Both the position numbers and the translations under genes were made by a program. A DNA stretch of 64,000 nucleotides from Acanthamoeba sp. SK_2022b (lineage: Eukaryota; Discosea; Longamoebia; Acanthamoebidae): assembly GCA_027943245.1 (NCBI GenBank), contig JANDJZ010001751.1:1-64000 (forward strand). The letters are read 5' to 3'. The notes beneath the pieces were generated by a model. It ran no database searches. It was not told the origin of the DNA and was given only the letters and a program-made list of their open reading frames with translations. This document shows positions 41,860 to 50,056 of this stretch, in pieces; the first letter of the stretch is position 1; every line of letters starts with the position of its first letter.

Positions 41860-42625
41860 AATACAACATCAAGTTGATTTATCTGAGGCATTCTTCTCAG
41901 AATTAGAGTCGACTGCATCTATGAGAATGGTATTTATGGATATAGTGATATCTAACTCTAGCACACTATTCCAAGCCTTTAGTCATGACAAAGCTTTGCT
42001 GTCAAAACTAAAAGAAGCCATGAAGCTAAAAACTGTAGATCAAAATGCCCTCTTCAGAGGGTTATTCATTCAAGCAGTTGCAATTTTTGAAGATTTCATT
42101 CGAAATATGGTTACTCACGTCGTCCATAGCCATCAATCCCAGAGAGAACGGTATAGTGAATTATCAACCTCCCTTCAAAACTATTTTATATCCAGCTCCG
42201 GGAACGTTCTAAAATATTATGGCAGCGGCAGTGTTAATGGCGTTAAGTATGACTTTTCCCACCTTAAAAAAAGTTTAATAAGTTGCCTATCAGACAATAA
42301 TGATTTTTATCTTGAACCTAGAGTATTCACGATCTCAATGGGTAATTGCACATCAACCAGAGTCGAGAATTTATTTTCAAAACTTTGCCTATCTGATAAT
42401 ATATTTGATAAGATTGGTGGAAATCAAAATCTAAAAAACATTATACAAGAACTAAGAAAATCAAATGCATCAGTATTAATAAAAGAGAAATTAGATAGTA
42501 TAATCGACACAAGGAATGATATAGCACATGGTGAGTTGACTCGTTCCATAAGCAAAGATGAATTCGACGATGCGATTCTTTTCCTTCGTGGTTTAATTAA
42601 AGCATTTGCTGATTGTTGTGTTTGA
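41852..42625 (+). CDS. HEPN-domain protein, probable RNase partner of DUF262
   Basis: A 257-residue, mostly helical protein with the HEPN catalytic pattern R-x4-H as RNDIAH (Arg221 to His226) followed by GEL, as in RiboL-PSP/MAE-type HEPN RNases. An upstream segment, AVAIFEDFIRNMVTHVV, is the other conserved helix. GAGGTGG lies before the ATG, inside the end of the DUF262 gene. The two genes are translationally coupled and likely act together; an RNase effector role is inferred from the family. Confidence 0.8.
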   Translation: MPEIQHQVDLSEAFFSELESTASMRMVFMDIVISNSSTLFQAFSHDKALLSKLKEAMKLKTVDQNALFRGLFIQAVAIFEDFIRNMVTHVVHSHQSQRERYSELSTSLQNYFISSSGNVLKYYGSGSVNGVKYDFSHLKKSLISCLSDNNDFYLEPRVFTISMGNCTSTRVENLFSKLCLSDNIFDKIGGNQNLKNIIQELRKSNASVLIKEKLDSIIDTRNDIAHGELTRSISKDEFDDAILFLRGLIKAFADCCV

Positions 42626-42997
42626 TTTTTTTGGAATTTGAAAATTATGAACTCACCTTCAAAAAAAACAAAATAAATAATTAATGATGGAGTTATCTCT
42701 ATATATCACTTAAGGAATTAATTATGATATTTAAGTATAAAAAACCGTAGTTAGAGCTGAACTGCATAATTTAATTTTGCTATTTTTTATCTGTTCTTTA
42801 TTGAAACTATGATCTGCTAACTGTCGTATGGCAACGCAAAAACTGTAAAAGGCTTCCACTCTTACTTTGTTCTATATTTGTTTGCTGAAGCGTTCCGGCA
42901 TCTATATGGCACTATCTGACTTACCAACTATCTTTACTAAATAGCGGTTCGTTTTCCTAGATCTAGTTAGGATTTATTGATGTCAGAAGAGATTGAT
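42626..42997. other. AT-rich non-coding stretch between the HEPN gene and selC
   Basis: About 370 bp of AT-rich DNA of island character. No ORF, integrase fragment, insertion-sequence end or strong terminator could be recognised. It ends at the selC CCA. Confidence 0.5.
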
Positions 42998-43092
42998 TGG
43001 CGGAAGATCACAGGAGTCGAACCTGCCCAGGACCGCTGGCGGCCCCAACCGGATTTGAAGTCCGGCCGCCCCACCGGGGACGAGGATCTTCC
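42998..43092 (-). tRNA. selC: tRNA-Sec (selC), anticodon TCA, CCA encoded
   Basis: The 95-nt gene has the long acceptor (GGAAGATC / GATCTTCC), long variable arm and anticodon TCA in GGACTTCAAATCC. GCCA ends the gene at 42998-43001. The T-arm reads GGTTCGACTCC. selC is a well-known integration site for genomic islands, and an AT-rich island begins at its 3' end here. Confidence 0.97.
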
Positions 43093-43160
43093 TTGGAGAA
43101 GAGAAGAAGCAAGGCGCTGATTATAGCGCAGTTTGTTCGCTGCGCTAAGCGGGAAATGGC

Positions 43161-43182
43161 GGCCGCCGGCGATTCGGCGGCC
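43161..43182 (-). terminator. GC hairpin after the phytase-like esterase gene
   Basis: GGCCGCCG and CGGCGGCC form an 8-bp stem with a 6-nt loop 9 bp past the stop. The following sequence on minus has only a short T-run, so this is a weak terminator at best. Confidence 0.4.
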
Positions 43183-43190
43183 AGGGGGAG

Positions 43191-44534
43191 CTACTTCAGG
43201 AAATCCTTCACGTCTAGCAGGATGAACTCGTTGTCATCCGCCATATTGGGCTGGCGGCTGGAGGAGAACGGGAAGTTGTTGTCGTTGCCGACGATGATGT
43301 GGTTGGCGTCCACCACGTCCACGTTCTCGATGGTGAAGAACGGGAAGGTCAGCACGCCGTCGTTCAGCGGCTTGCGCGCCAGCTTGTTCGGATCCTGAAT
43401 GTTCATCAGGTCGATATAACCCAGTTTCTCGACCGGTTTGCCGACGTTAGCGTCCGAGAAGGCGATTTTATACACCCGCTTGAACTTGGCTACCTGGCTG
43501 AAGCAGTTGTCGGTCGGCGCACCGGCGGCGCAGGCTTTGTCCGGCGTGCCTTCGCCGTTGTCGCGCTCGATCACCAGCCCGTGGGTGGCGTCGATCATGT
43601 TGAAGTCGCCGATGGCGTTCTGGTTGTCTTCCAGCACGTACTGCCAGCTGCGGCCGGTCCAGGCCTGCCGTTTGACGTCAAACTCCAGCACCCGCAGGTA
43701 GCGTTTGCCGCCGACGTTCTCGAACTGCTCGCCGTCCCACAGCGCCCCTTCCAGCAGCGGGTACAGCTTGCTGCCGTCCGGCGAGGCGGCCATGCCTTCA
43801 AAGCCCTTGGAGCGCGCCACCTGGAAGTTTTGCTTGCCGTCCGGCGCGCCCGGCAGGGTCAGCGTCGGGTTGTCCGGCGATTTCACCACCTTGCCGTCCA
43901 CCTGAGTGTCGAACACCGCCAGCACTTTACCGTTCAGGTCGGCCTTGATCAGGTAAGGCCCGAATTCTTCGCCGATCCATAAGGCATCGTCGGCAAACTG
44001 GAAGCTTTCCGGATCGAAATCGCTGCCGGTCAGATAACGCTTCTCGGTGCTCTCGTTGATGATGTGGAACGGCACCTTTTTATCCGGATCGTGCAGGAAA
44101 ACCGTCTTCAGCGGCGCGACCGTGCCGTCTTTAAAATCGATCTTGTAGTGATTGAGGTACAGCATGGCGTCCGGCGAATTAGCCTTACTGCCGAAGCCGT
44201 TGTCGGTCAGCACCCAGTAGGTGCCGTCGGGCATGTGTTTGATGCCGGAGTGGCCCTGCAGCGGTTGGCCGTTGATCGGCAGGCCGAGGCCGGTCAGGCG
44301 ATCGGCGGATTTGCCCGCCACGCTGCCCAGCTCGGTGACGCGTTTGCCGCTGGTGTACTTGCCGCTCTGCTGCAGATCGCTCGGCGCGTCCTTCGGTGTG
44401 GAAACGGCGGATTTCACCGGCAGCAGCGCATGCCCAGCCAACGTCGCTTGCACCGGCTGCGCGTCGGCCCACAGGTTGGCGCTCAGCGCCATGCAGCCGA
44501 CCAGCAGCGCCAGCCGGGTTTTGGTGTTGTGCAT
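43191..44534 (-). CDS. Secreted phytase-like esterase-family protein
   Basis: A 447-residue protein with a signal peptide (about 1-23, cut near LWA-DAQ). The body fits the 'esterase-like activity of phytase' family, a beta-propeller with acidic motifs (WVLTDNGFGSKANSP, DPESFQFADDALWIGEEFGPYL, VVDANHIIVGNDNNFPFS). It is probably periplasmic or secreted. The true substrate is unknown; phosphodiester or organic phosphate hydrolysis is possible. Confidence 0.82.
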   Translation of the reverse strand: MHNTKTRLALLVGCMALSANLWADAQPVQATLAGHALLPVKSAVSTPKDAPSDLQQSGKYTSGKRVTELGSVAGKSADRLTGLGLPINGQPLQGHSGIKHMPDGTYWVLTDNGFGSKANSPDAMLYLNHYKIDFKDGTVAPLKTVFLHDPDKKVPFHIINESTEKRYLTGSDFDPESFQFADDALWIGEEFGPYLIKADLNGKVLAVFDTQVDGKVVKSPDNPTLTLPGAPDGKQNFQVARSKGFEGMAASPDGSKLYPLLEGALWDGEQFENVGGKRYLRVLEFDVKRQAWTGRSWQYVLEDNQNAIGDFNMIDATHGLVIERDNGEGTPDKACAAGAPTDNCFSQVAKFKRVYKIAFSDANVGKPVEKLGYIDLMNIQDPNKLARKPLNDGVLTFPFFTIENVDVVDANHIIVGNDNNFPFSSSRQPNMADDNEFILLDVKDFLK

Positions 44535-44609
44535 GTCATTGTCCCTTTTCGTTGTTATCGCCCAGAAGTAAAAGCAACGTCACTATAGGGAGCGGCAATG
44601 ACAGAAATA

Positions 44610-45809
44610 TTATTCGGCGAACGCCCGCCGGTAGCTGTGCGGATGGAAGCGCCAGGTGATGACGATCAGCACCACCACCAGCAGCGCATGGATCTGCCAG
44701 TCCAGCACGAAGCCGCCGCTGTAGTCGCGCAGCAGGCCGGAAAGGTAGGGCGTCACGCCCGCCAGCAGGAAGCCGACGCCCTGCATAAAGGCCACCAGTC
44801 GCCCGGCCGCCGCCGGCTGATGCAGGTGATCGAGCGCCAGCACCAGGCACAGCGGGAACGCGCCGCCCAGCCCCAGCCCGGAGAGCAGCACCCACAGCCA
44901 CGGCAGCGTCTGCGGCAGGTAAATCAAGCCGATAAAGCCGATCAGTTGCATCATCAACGCCAGCAGCAGCAGCGGCCGCCGGTCATGATTGCGCGCCAGC
45001 GCCGGCAGTAGCAGCGCGCCCACGACCTGGCCGAAGGTCATCAACGCCAGCAGCGAACCGCTGGCCTGCGGCTGCCAACCGAGCTGCATGTAATACGGCG
45101 GCAGCCAGGCGATCAGGCTGGTATAGCCGCCGTTGATCAGGCCGAAATAGGCGCCGAGCAGCCAGGCGCGCCGGTTGCGCAGCAGGCTTGGCCCGCGGTT
45201 TTCACCCGCCGCGCTCAGGCGAGACAACCCGCTGCTGACCGGCCACCAGGCCAGCAGCGCCACCAGGGCCGGCAACGCCCACCAGGCCAGCGCGCTGTGC
45301 CAGTCGTGCCCCGCACTCATCAGCCACGGGGTGATCGCCGCACCCAGCCCGCCGCCGCCCATCAGCGCCGCCGACCACAGCCCGGCCACCAGCGCCATAC
45401 TTTTGAGGAAATGATGCTTGATGATGCCGGGCATCACCGCCTGGATCACCCCGATGCCGAGCCCGCCCAGCACCGCACTCATCAGCAGCTGCACGCTGCC
45501 GGGGGCCAGTTCGCGCCAGAGCGCGCCCAGCCCGATCGCCAACAAACTTAACGCCACGGCGCTGCGTTCGCTGAATAGCCGGTTGATGGCGCCACCCGCC
45601 AACGCCATCAGGCCCATCATCAGCACCGGCAGCGTGGTCAGCAGCGCCGCGCCGCCAAAGCTCAGCCCGGTAGCCTGGCGCAGCGTCGGCAGCAACGGGC
45701 CGATCGAGGTCAACAACGGCCGCATGTTCAGGCCGATCAACACCAGCGCCAGCAGCAGAGGGTTGAACCAGCGGCGCGAAGAGGATGAATTAACAGAATG
45801 ATTTAACAC
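44610..45809 (-). CDS. CynX/NimT-family MFS transporter
   Basis: A 399-residue transporter with about 12 helices. GLNMRPLLTSIGPLLPTLRQATGLS and GLGIGVIQAVMPGIIKHHF are the CynX hallmarks. The likely start is a GTG at 45809 with AGGA 8 bp upstream; an upstream TTG is less well supported. E. coli CynX belongs to the cyanate operon but other members export amino-acid-like or nitro compounds, so the substrate is open. Divergent from a LysR gene. Confidence 0.85.
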   Translation of the reverse strand: MLNHSVNSSSSRRWFNPLLLALVLIGLNMRPLLTSIGPLLPTLRQATGLSFGGAALLTTLPVLMMGLMALAGGAINRLFSERSAVALSLLAIGLGALWRELAPGSVQLLMSAVLGGLGIGVIQAVMPGIIKHHFLKSMALVAGLWSAALMGGGGLGAAITPWLMSAGHDWHSALAWWALPALVALLAWWPVSSGLSRLSAAGENRGPSLLRNRRAWLLGAYFGLINGGYTSLIAWLPPYYMQLGWQPQASGSLLALMTFGQVVGALLLPALARNHDRRPLLLLALMMQLIGFIGLIYLPQTLPWLWVLLSGLGLGGAFPLCLVLALDHLHQPAAAGRLVAFMQGVGFLLAGVTPYLSGLLRDYSGGFVLDWQIHALLVVVLIVITWRFHPHSYRRAFAE

Positions 45810-45935
45810 GGTATATTCCTGGTACTGCAAAATGAAGAGTGCGGCGTCACAGCGCGATCGCCACAGCGTTGCGTTACTGTAGGCAACGCCGCTAGTATTG
45901 GGAAATTAAATAATAAAATAGCCGACAGTGGGAAA

Positions 45936-46790
45936 ATGAATCGCTACCCGATGTTCAATCCGCAGCTGCTGCTCAGCTTCGTCGCCGTATGCGACAGCAA
46001 CAGCTTCACCCGCGCCGCAGAGCGGGTGTTTTTGTCGCAGTCCACCGTTAGCCAGCAGGTGCGCCGGCTGGAAGAGATGCTGGGCAAGCCGCTGTTTGAG
46101 CGCTCCTCGCATCAGGTGCTGCTGACCGAAGAAGGCGTGAAGCTGTTGAGCTACGCGCGCCGCATCATCGCGCTGAATGAGGAAGCCCACGACGCGCTGA
46201 CCGGCATCTGGCGCGACGGCGTGCTGCGGATCGGCATGCCGGAAGATTTCGCCGTGCCCACCACCGAGCTGCTGGCCGACTTCAGCCGTGAGCACCCGCA
46301 CCTGCGGCTGGACGTCGCCAGCGGCCTGAGCGCCGATCTGCACAGCGCCTACGCGCGTGAAGAGCTGGATCTGATCCTGGTGAAGCAGCGCCGCCGGCAA
46401 CCGCCGCGCGCCGCGCGGCCGGAACCGCTGCTGTGGCTGGACAGCCTGGCCTTCCCGGCCATTGAGCAATCGCCGGTGCCGCTGGCGGTATTTCCGCTCA
46501 GCGGCCTGTACCGCGACGAGCTGTGCCAGGCGCTGGACAACCTCGGCAAACGCTGGCGCATCGGCTACAGCAGCGCCAGCCTGGCGGCGCTGACCGCCGC
46601 TTCCGCCGCCGGGCTGGGCGTCACCCTGCTGCCGGCCGGCTGCCGTCTGCCCACGCATCGGGTGTTGGGCGAAGCCGAAGGATTACCGCCGATAGACAGC
46701 TTCGAACTGGCGCTCTACTACCGCGACGGCGCTCCCGCCGCCACGCTGGCGCTGGCCCAGCGGCTGGCGGTGTTTTGCGGGTTGAAGTGA
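45936..46790 (+). CDS. LysR-family transcriptional regulator
   Basis: A 284-residue LTTR with a clear HTH (SNSFTRAAERVFLSQSTVSQQVRRLEEMLGKPLFER region) and effector domain. GGGA lies just before the ATG at 45936; a second in-frame ATG 15 bp downstream is possible. It diverges from the CynX-type transporter gene and probably controls it. Confidence 0.85.
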   Translation: MNRYPMFNPQLLLSFVAVCDSNSFTRAAERVFLSQSTVSQQVRRLEEMLGKPLFERSSHQVLLTEEGVKLLSYARRIIALNEEAHDALTGIWRDGVLRIGMPEDFAVPTTELLADFSREHPHLRLDVASGLSADLHSAYAREELDLILVKQRRRQPPRAARPEPLLWLDSLAFPAIEQSPVPLAVFPLSGLYRDELCQALDNLGKRWRIGYSSASLAALTAASAAGLGVTLLPAGCRLPTHRVLGEAEGLPPIDSFELALYYRDGAPAATLALAQRLAVFCGLK

Positions 46791-46796
46791 GGCCGC

Positions 46797-47237
46797 TTAC
46801 GCCACTATCTGCGGATATTCGCGCTGCAGCCAGTCGATAAGCCGCCCCCACAGCGCCTCTGTCTGCTCAAGGCAAGCCTGTACCGCAGCGTCCGTCACCA
46901 AATCGCCGGAATAATCCGCCACGTTGCGCTGCTTTCGCAATGCGTCCAGGCAGATCATTGCCTCGCGCGACAGCCCGACGGTGAGCGGCAACGATTGGAT
47001 CATGATCTGGTGATGGCCGGGTTTGCTGGTCAGCGTGCGGTATCCCTTGGCTTGTAAAGCGGCATTAGCCATTTGCATGACCGCCTTATATGCCGTGTCG
47101 AAACGGCTCTCATTGCTGAGCTGAGTGATACCCGCATCGCGTCGGTTGCGAGCGGCGGCGGCCAGCAATTTTTTAATCGCCCTCGCGTCAGGCGTTATCA
47201 CCTCCAGTCCCAGCCCGACCAGATTGTCCAGCGTCAT
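46797..47237 (-). CDS. HEPN-domain protein of a MNT/HEPN toxin-antitoxin pair
   Basis: A 146-residue helical HEPN protein. The motif region reads LRKQRNVADYSGD: Arg104 is present but Tyr109 takes the place of the catalytic His of R-x4-H. This variant is common in nucleotidyltransferase-linked HEPN proteins, so the RNase role is less certain than in HepT. GGAG lies 7 bp before the ATG. It overlaps the upstream MNT gene by 50 bp, pointing to coupled translation. Confidence 0.72.
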   Translation of the reverse strand: MTLDNLVGLGLEVITPDARAIKKLLAAAARNRRDAGITQLSNESRFDTAYKAVMQMANAALQAKGYRTLTSKPGHHQIMIQSLPLTVGLSREAMICLDALRKQRNVADYSGDLVTDAAVQACLEQTEALWGRLIDWLQREYPQIVA

Positions 47238-47808
47238 CCTTGTCTCCCACAATCCAGTGTTGGGGTTTATCCATAATGTCCTGAATAAACGCGGAGTTCT
47301 CGGCCAAAGCCGCTTGCCACTCTTCCGGCGAGTACAGTTTGGGGTTAATTTCCCGACCCAGCGTTGCCTGCAGCGGATAAACCGCCTGAATCACATCCGC
47401 AAAAGACAGTTTACCGACGATCAGAACATCGATATCACTGGCCGCCGTCGCTTTGCCACTGGCGACGGAACCAAAGATGAAAGCCCGTTCGATGTCTTCC
47501 CCAAATCCTGTCAACACCTGCCGTAAGCGTGCAGCCGGCCCGCAGGCCTTGCGGAAAATCGCCGCCAGCTCGGGAAAAATCAGGCAATCGGCGTTGGCCT
47601 GATAGCAAATTTGGTTGCCCTGCCGCTGCCTGAGCAAGATGCCGGCTTCAGCCAGCCTGCTCAACTCTTTGTGTAAAGTCCCGGCCTGAGTTGCGGTGCG
47701 CCGCGCAATTTCTCGCACATGAAACGCCTGCCCGGCCTCAATAAACAGCAGGCTTAGCACTTTTCTACGGTATTCGCTGAACAGCAATTCGAGCATCGGA
47801 TCGTGCAT
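47188..47808 (-). CDS. Winged-helix nucleotidyltransferase (MNT family)
   Basis: A 206-residue fusion of an N-terminal winged HTH (about 1-75; FHVREIARRTATQAGTLHKELS) and a minimal nucleotidyltransferase. The active site is FGSVASGKATAASDIDVLIV, with Gly113-Ser114, Asp125 and Asp127. In MntA-HepT systems the MNT protein AMPylates and silences the HEPN toxin; the HTH suggests it also represses its own promoter. The ATG at 47808 has GAGG 8 bp upstream. Confidence 0.78.
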   Translation of the reverse strand: MHDPMLELLFSEYRRKVLSLLFIEAGQAFHVREIARRTATQAGTLHKELSRLAEAGILLRQRQGNQICYQANADCLIFPELAAIFRKACGPAARLRQVLTGFGEDIERAFIFGSVASGKATAASDIDVLIVGKLSFADVIQAVYPLQATLGREINPKLYSPEEWQAALAENSAFIQDIMDKPQHWIVGDKDDAGQSGRAGTGGDNA

Positions 47809-47825
47809 CACGCTGACCTCAATGT

Positions 47826-47859
47826 AGCTTTAATGACTACAAATGTAGCCATTAAAGCT
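47826..47859. promoter_or_regulatory. Nested inverted repeat at the MNT/HEPN promoter
   Basis: AGCTTTAATG (47826-47835) and CATTAAAGCT (47850-47859) form a perfect 10-bp inverted repeat enclosing a second one, CTACA-AA-TGTAG (47837-47848). It starts 18 bp upstream of the MNT start codon, a fitting site for autoregulation by its winged helix. Confidence 0.6.
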
Positions 47860-48013
47860 GCGAAAGAGCAAGCCAATAGCCCCCTTCCGCCGGCAGACGT
47901 CGATCATTACCAAATCGAATAGTCACCAGTGGCAAATGTCGCTGCCAACCGGCCGGTTCCTCTCCTAAATTGAGGGATGTTTCACCCCTCACCTCTGGAT
48001 TAAGGAACCGAAC

Positions 48014-49402
48014 GTGGAAAACCCTCAACAACCGGGCCGCAGAGCCTTCCTCAGCCAAACCGGCAAACTCACCACCGCCTGCGCGGTGATCGGCCTGACG
48101 GGCGGCATGGCGCAGGCCGCGTCACCGGGCGACGGGCAGTGCGCACCGGCACCGATGACCCTGACCGATCGCCACTACTGCCTGAGTGAGGTGCGGCTGG
48201 AAGACGGTTTTGAATACGACGGCGAAACGGTGATCGGCACCCGCACCGCGCTGTACACGCTGGAGATCAAAGACGGCAAGATCGCCGCCATTCACGCCGC
48301 CAACGCCTCCCTGCCCGCCGGCGTGCCCCGCTATCAGGCGCAGGGCCAGCTGCTGCTGCCGGCGTTCCGCGACATGCACATCCACCTGGACAAAACCTTC
48401 TACAGCGGCCCGTGGCAGGCGCCGCGCCCGCGCCAGGGCAAGACCATCATGGACATGATCGCGCTGGAGCAGACGCTGATACCGAAACTGCTGCCCACCT
48501 CGCAGCAGCGGGCGGAAAACCTGATCGCCCTGCTGCAGTCCAAGGGCAGCACCGTGGCGCGCAGCCACTGCAATATCGATCCGGTCAGCGGCCTGAAAAG
48601 CCTGGAGCACCTGCAGCGCGCGCTGGAAAACCACCGGGCGGATTTCAGCTGTGAAATCGTCGCCTTCCCGCAGCACGGCCTGCTGCACTCCAGGGTCGAT
48701 GCGCTGATGCGCGAAGCGATGCAGATGGGCGTGCAGTACGTCGGCGGGCTCGATCCGACCAACGTCGACGGCGCGATGGAGAAATCGCTGGACGCCATGT
48801 TCCAGATCGCCCTCGATACCGGCAAAGGCGTGGATATCCACCTGCATGAGACCAGCCCGGCCGGGGTCGCCGCCATTAACTACATGATCGCCACCGTGGA
48901 GCAAAACCCGGCGCTGCGCGGCAAGGTCACCATCAGCCACGCGTTCGCCCTGACCACGCTGACGCCGGGCGAACTGGCGGAAACCGCCACCCGGCTGGCG
49001 GCGCAGCAGATCACCATCGCCTCCACGGTGCCGATCGGCGGCCTGATGATGCCGTTGCCGCAGCTCAGCGAGAAAGGGGTGTTCGTGATGACCGGCACCG
49101 ACAGCGTGATCGACCACTGGTCGCCGTTCGGCACCGGCGACATTCTGGAGAAGGCTAACCTGTACGCCCAGCTGTACCGCGGCTCCGACGAGTATCACCT
49201 GTCGCGCGCCATGGCCATCTCCACCGGCGGCGTGCTGCCGCTGGACGATAAGGGCCAGCGCGCCTGGCCGAAAGCCGGCGACGCCGCCGAGTTCGTGCTG
49301 GTCAACGCCAGCTGTTCCGCCGAGGCGGTCGCCCGCCTGCCGGCGCGCAGCGCCACCTTCCATCAGGGGCGTCTGGTGGCCGGCCAGGTGAGCAAAACCT
49401 AA
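48014..49402 (+). CDS. Tat-exported amidohydrolase (cytosine deaminase-like)
   Basis: A 462-residue metal-dependent hydrolase. A twin-arginine signal (GRRAFLSQTGKL...GGMAQA) predicts folded export to the periplasm. The metal site fits the CodA-like group: HxH in FRDMHIHLDKT, DIHLHET, TISHAFAL and TGTDSVIDHW. The start is GTG with AAGGA upstream. First gene of a run with an isochorismatase-like hydrolase and a GlxA regulator; ring deamination or amide hydrolysis of an N-heterocycle is plausible but not shown. Confidence 0.82.
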   Translation: MENPQQPGRRAFLSQTGKLTTACAVIGLTGGMAQAASPGDGQCAPAPMTLTDRHYCLSEVRLEDGFEYDGETVIGTRTALYTLEIKDGKIAAIHAANASLPAGVPRYQAQGQLLLPAFRDMHIHLDKTFYSGPWQAPRPRQGKTIMDMIALEQTLIPKLLPTSQQRAENLIALLQSKGSTVARSHCNIDPVSGLKSLEHLQRALENHRADFSCEIVAFPQHGLLHSRVDALMREAMQMGVQYVGGLDPTNVDGAMEKSLDAMFQIALDTGKGVDIHLHETSPAGVAAINYMIATVEQNPALRGKVTISHAFALTTLTPGELAETATRLAAQQITIASTVPIGGLMMPLPQLSEKGVFVMTGTDSVIDHWSPFGTGDILEKANLYAQLYRGSDEYHLSRAMAISTGGVLPLDDKGQRAWPKAGDAAEFVLVNASCSAEAVARLPARSATFHQGRLVAGQVSKT

Positions 49403-49502
49403 GGTCGGTCCGCTGTTGTCATCATGATGGCCGTTTTTGGCCTTCTGCCAGAGCAAGGTGCAGCGCAAGATGGTCGCTACACACACTGGCGGAGGGCCGA
49501 AA

Positions 49503-50054
49503 ATGTCACAGAGCGCGTTATTGATCATCGATGTCCAGCAATCATTCCAGCACCGTCCATTCTGGCAGGAGGACGATCTGCCGGCGTTTCAGCAGGCGCT
49601 GACCCGCCTGATCGCGGGCTGCCAACAACGCGGCGCGGCGCTGGTCGACGTGCTGCACGTTTCGCCGCAGGGGCCGTTCTCGCTGGCATCAGGCCACGTG
49701 CAGCGCCTGCCGTTCCTCACCCACCAGGCGGATATCACCGTGCATAAGCATGTGCACAATGCGCTGACCGAATCCGGCCTCGACGCCTGGCTGCGCGAGC
49801 GGGATATCAACCACCTGATCGTCTCCGGCATCCGTACCGAGCAGTGCTGCGAAACCACCACCCGGGTGGCGTCCGATCTCGGTTATCGGGTGACCTTCGT
49901 CACCGAGGCGACGCTGACCTTCCCGATGCGCCATCCCGACGGCGAAGTCTTTACCCCCGCGCAGCTGAAGCGGCATACTGAAACCGTACTGGTCGATCGT
50001 TTCGCCCGCATCGCCAGCGTGGATGAGGCGCTGGCGCAACTCGCACAGGAGTAA
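49503..50054 (+). CDS. Isochorismatase-family cysteine hydrolase
   Basis: A 183-residue hydrolase with the Asp-Lys-Cys triad: Asp in LLIIDVQQSF, Lys in TVHKHVHNALTESGL and Cys in RTEQCCETTTRVASDLGY. Members include nicotinamidase-, biuret- and carbamoyl-type amidases. The start MSQSALLII follows GGAGG at 49491-49495. It ends 2 bp before the GlxA-type gene. Confidence 0.85.
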   Translation: MSQSALLIIDVQQSFQHRPFWQEDDLPAFQQALTRLIAGCQQRGAALVDVLHVSPQGPFSLASGHVQRLPFLTHQADITVHKHVHNALTESGLDAWLRERDINHLIVSGIRTEQCCETTTRVASDLGYRVTFVTEATLTFPMRHPDGEVFTPAQLKRHTETVLVDRFARIASVDEALAQLAQE

Positions 50055-50056
50055 CC

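Noticed and set aside
42626..42997. Integrase remnant next to selC
   Set aside because: Reading this stretch in all frames gave only short frames with no recombinase motif.
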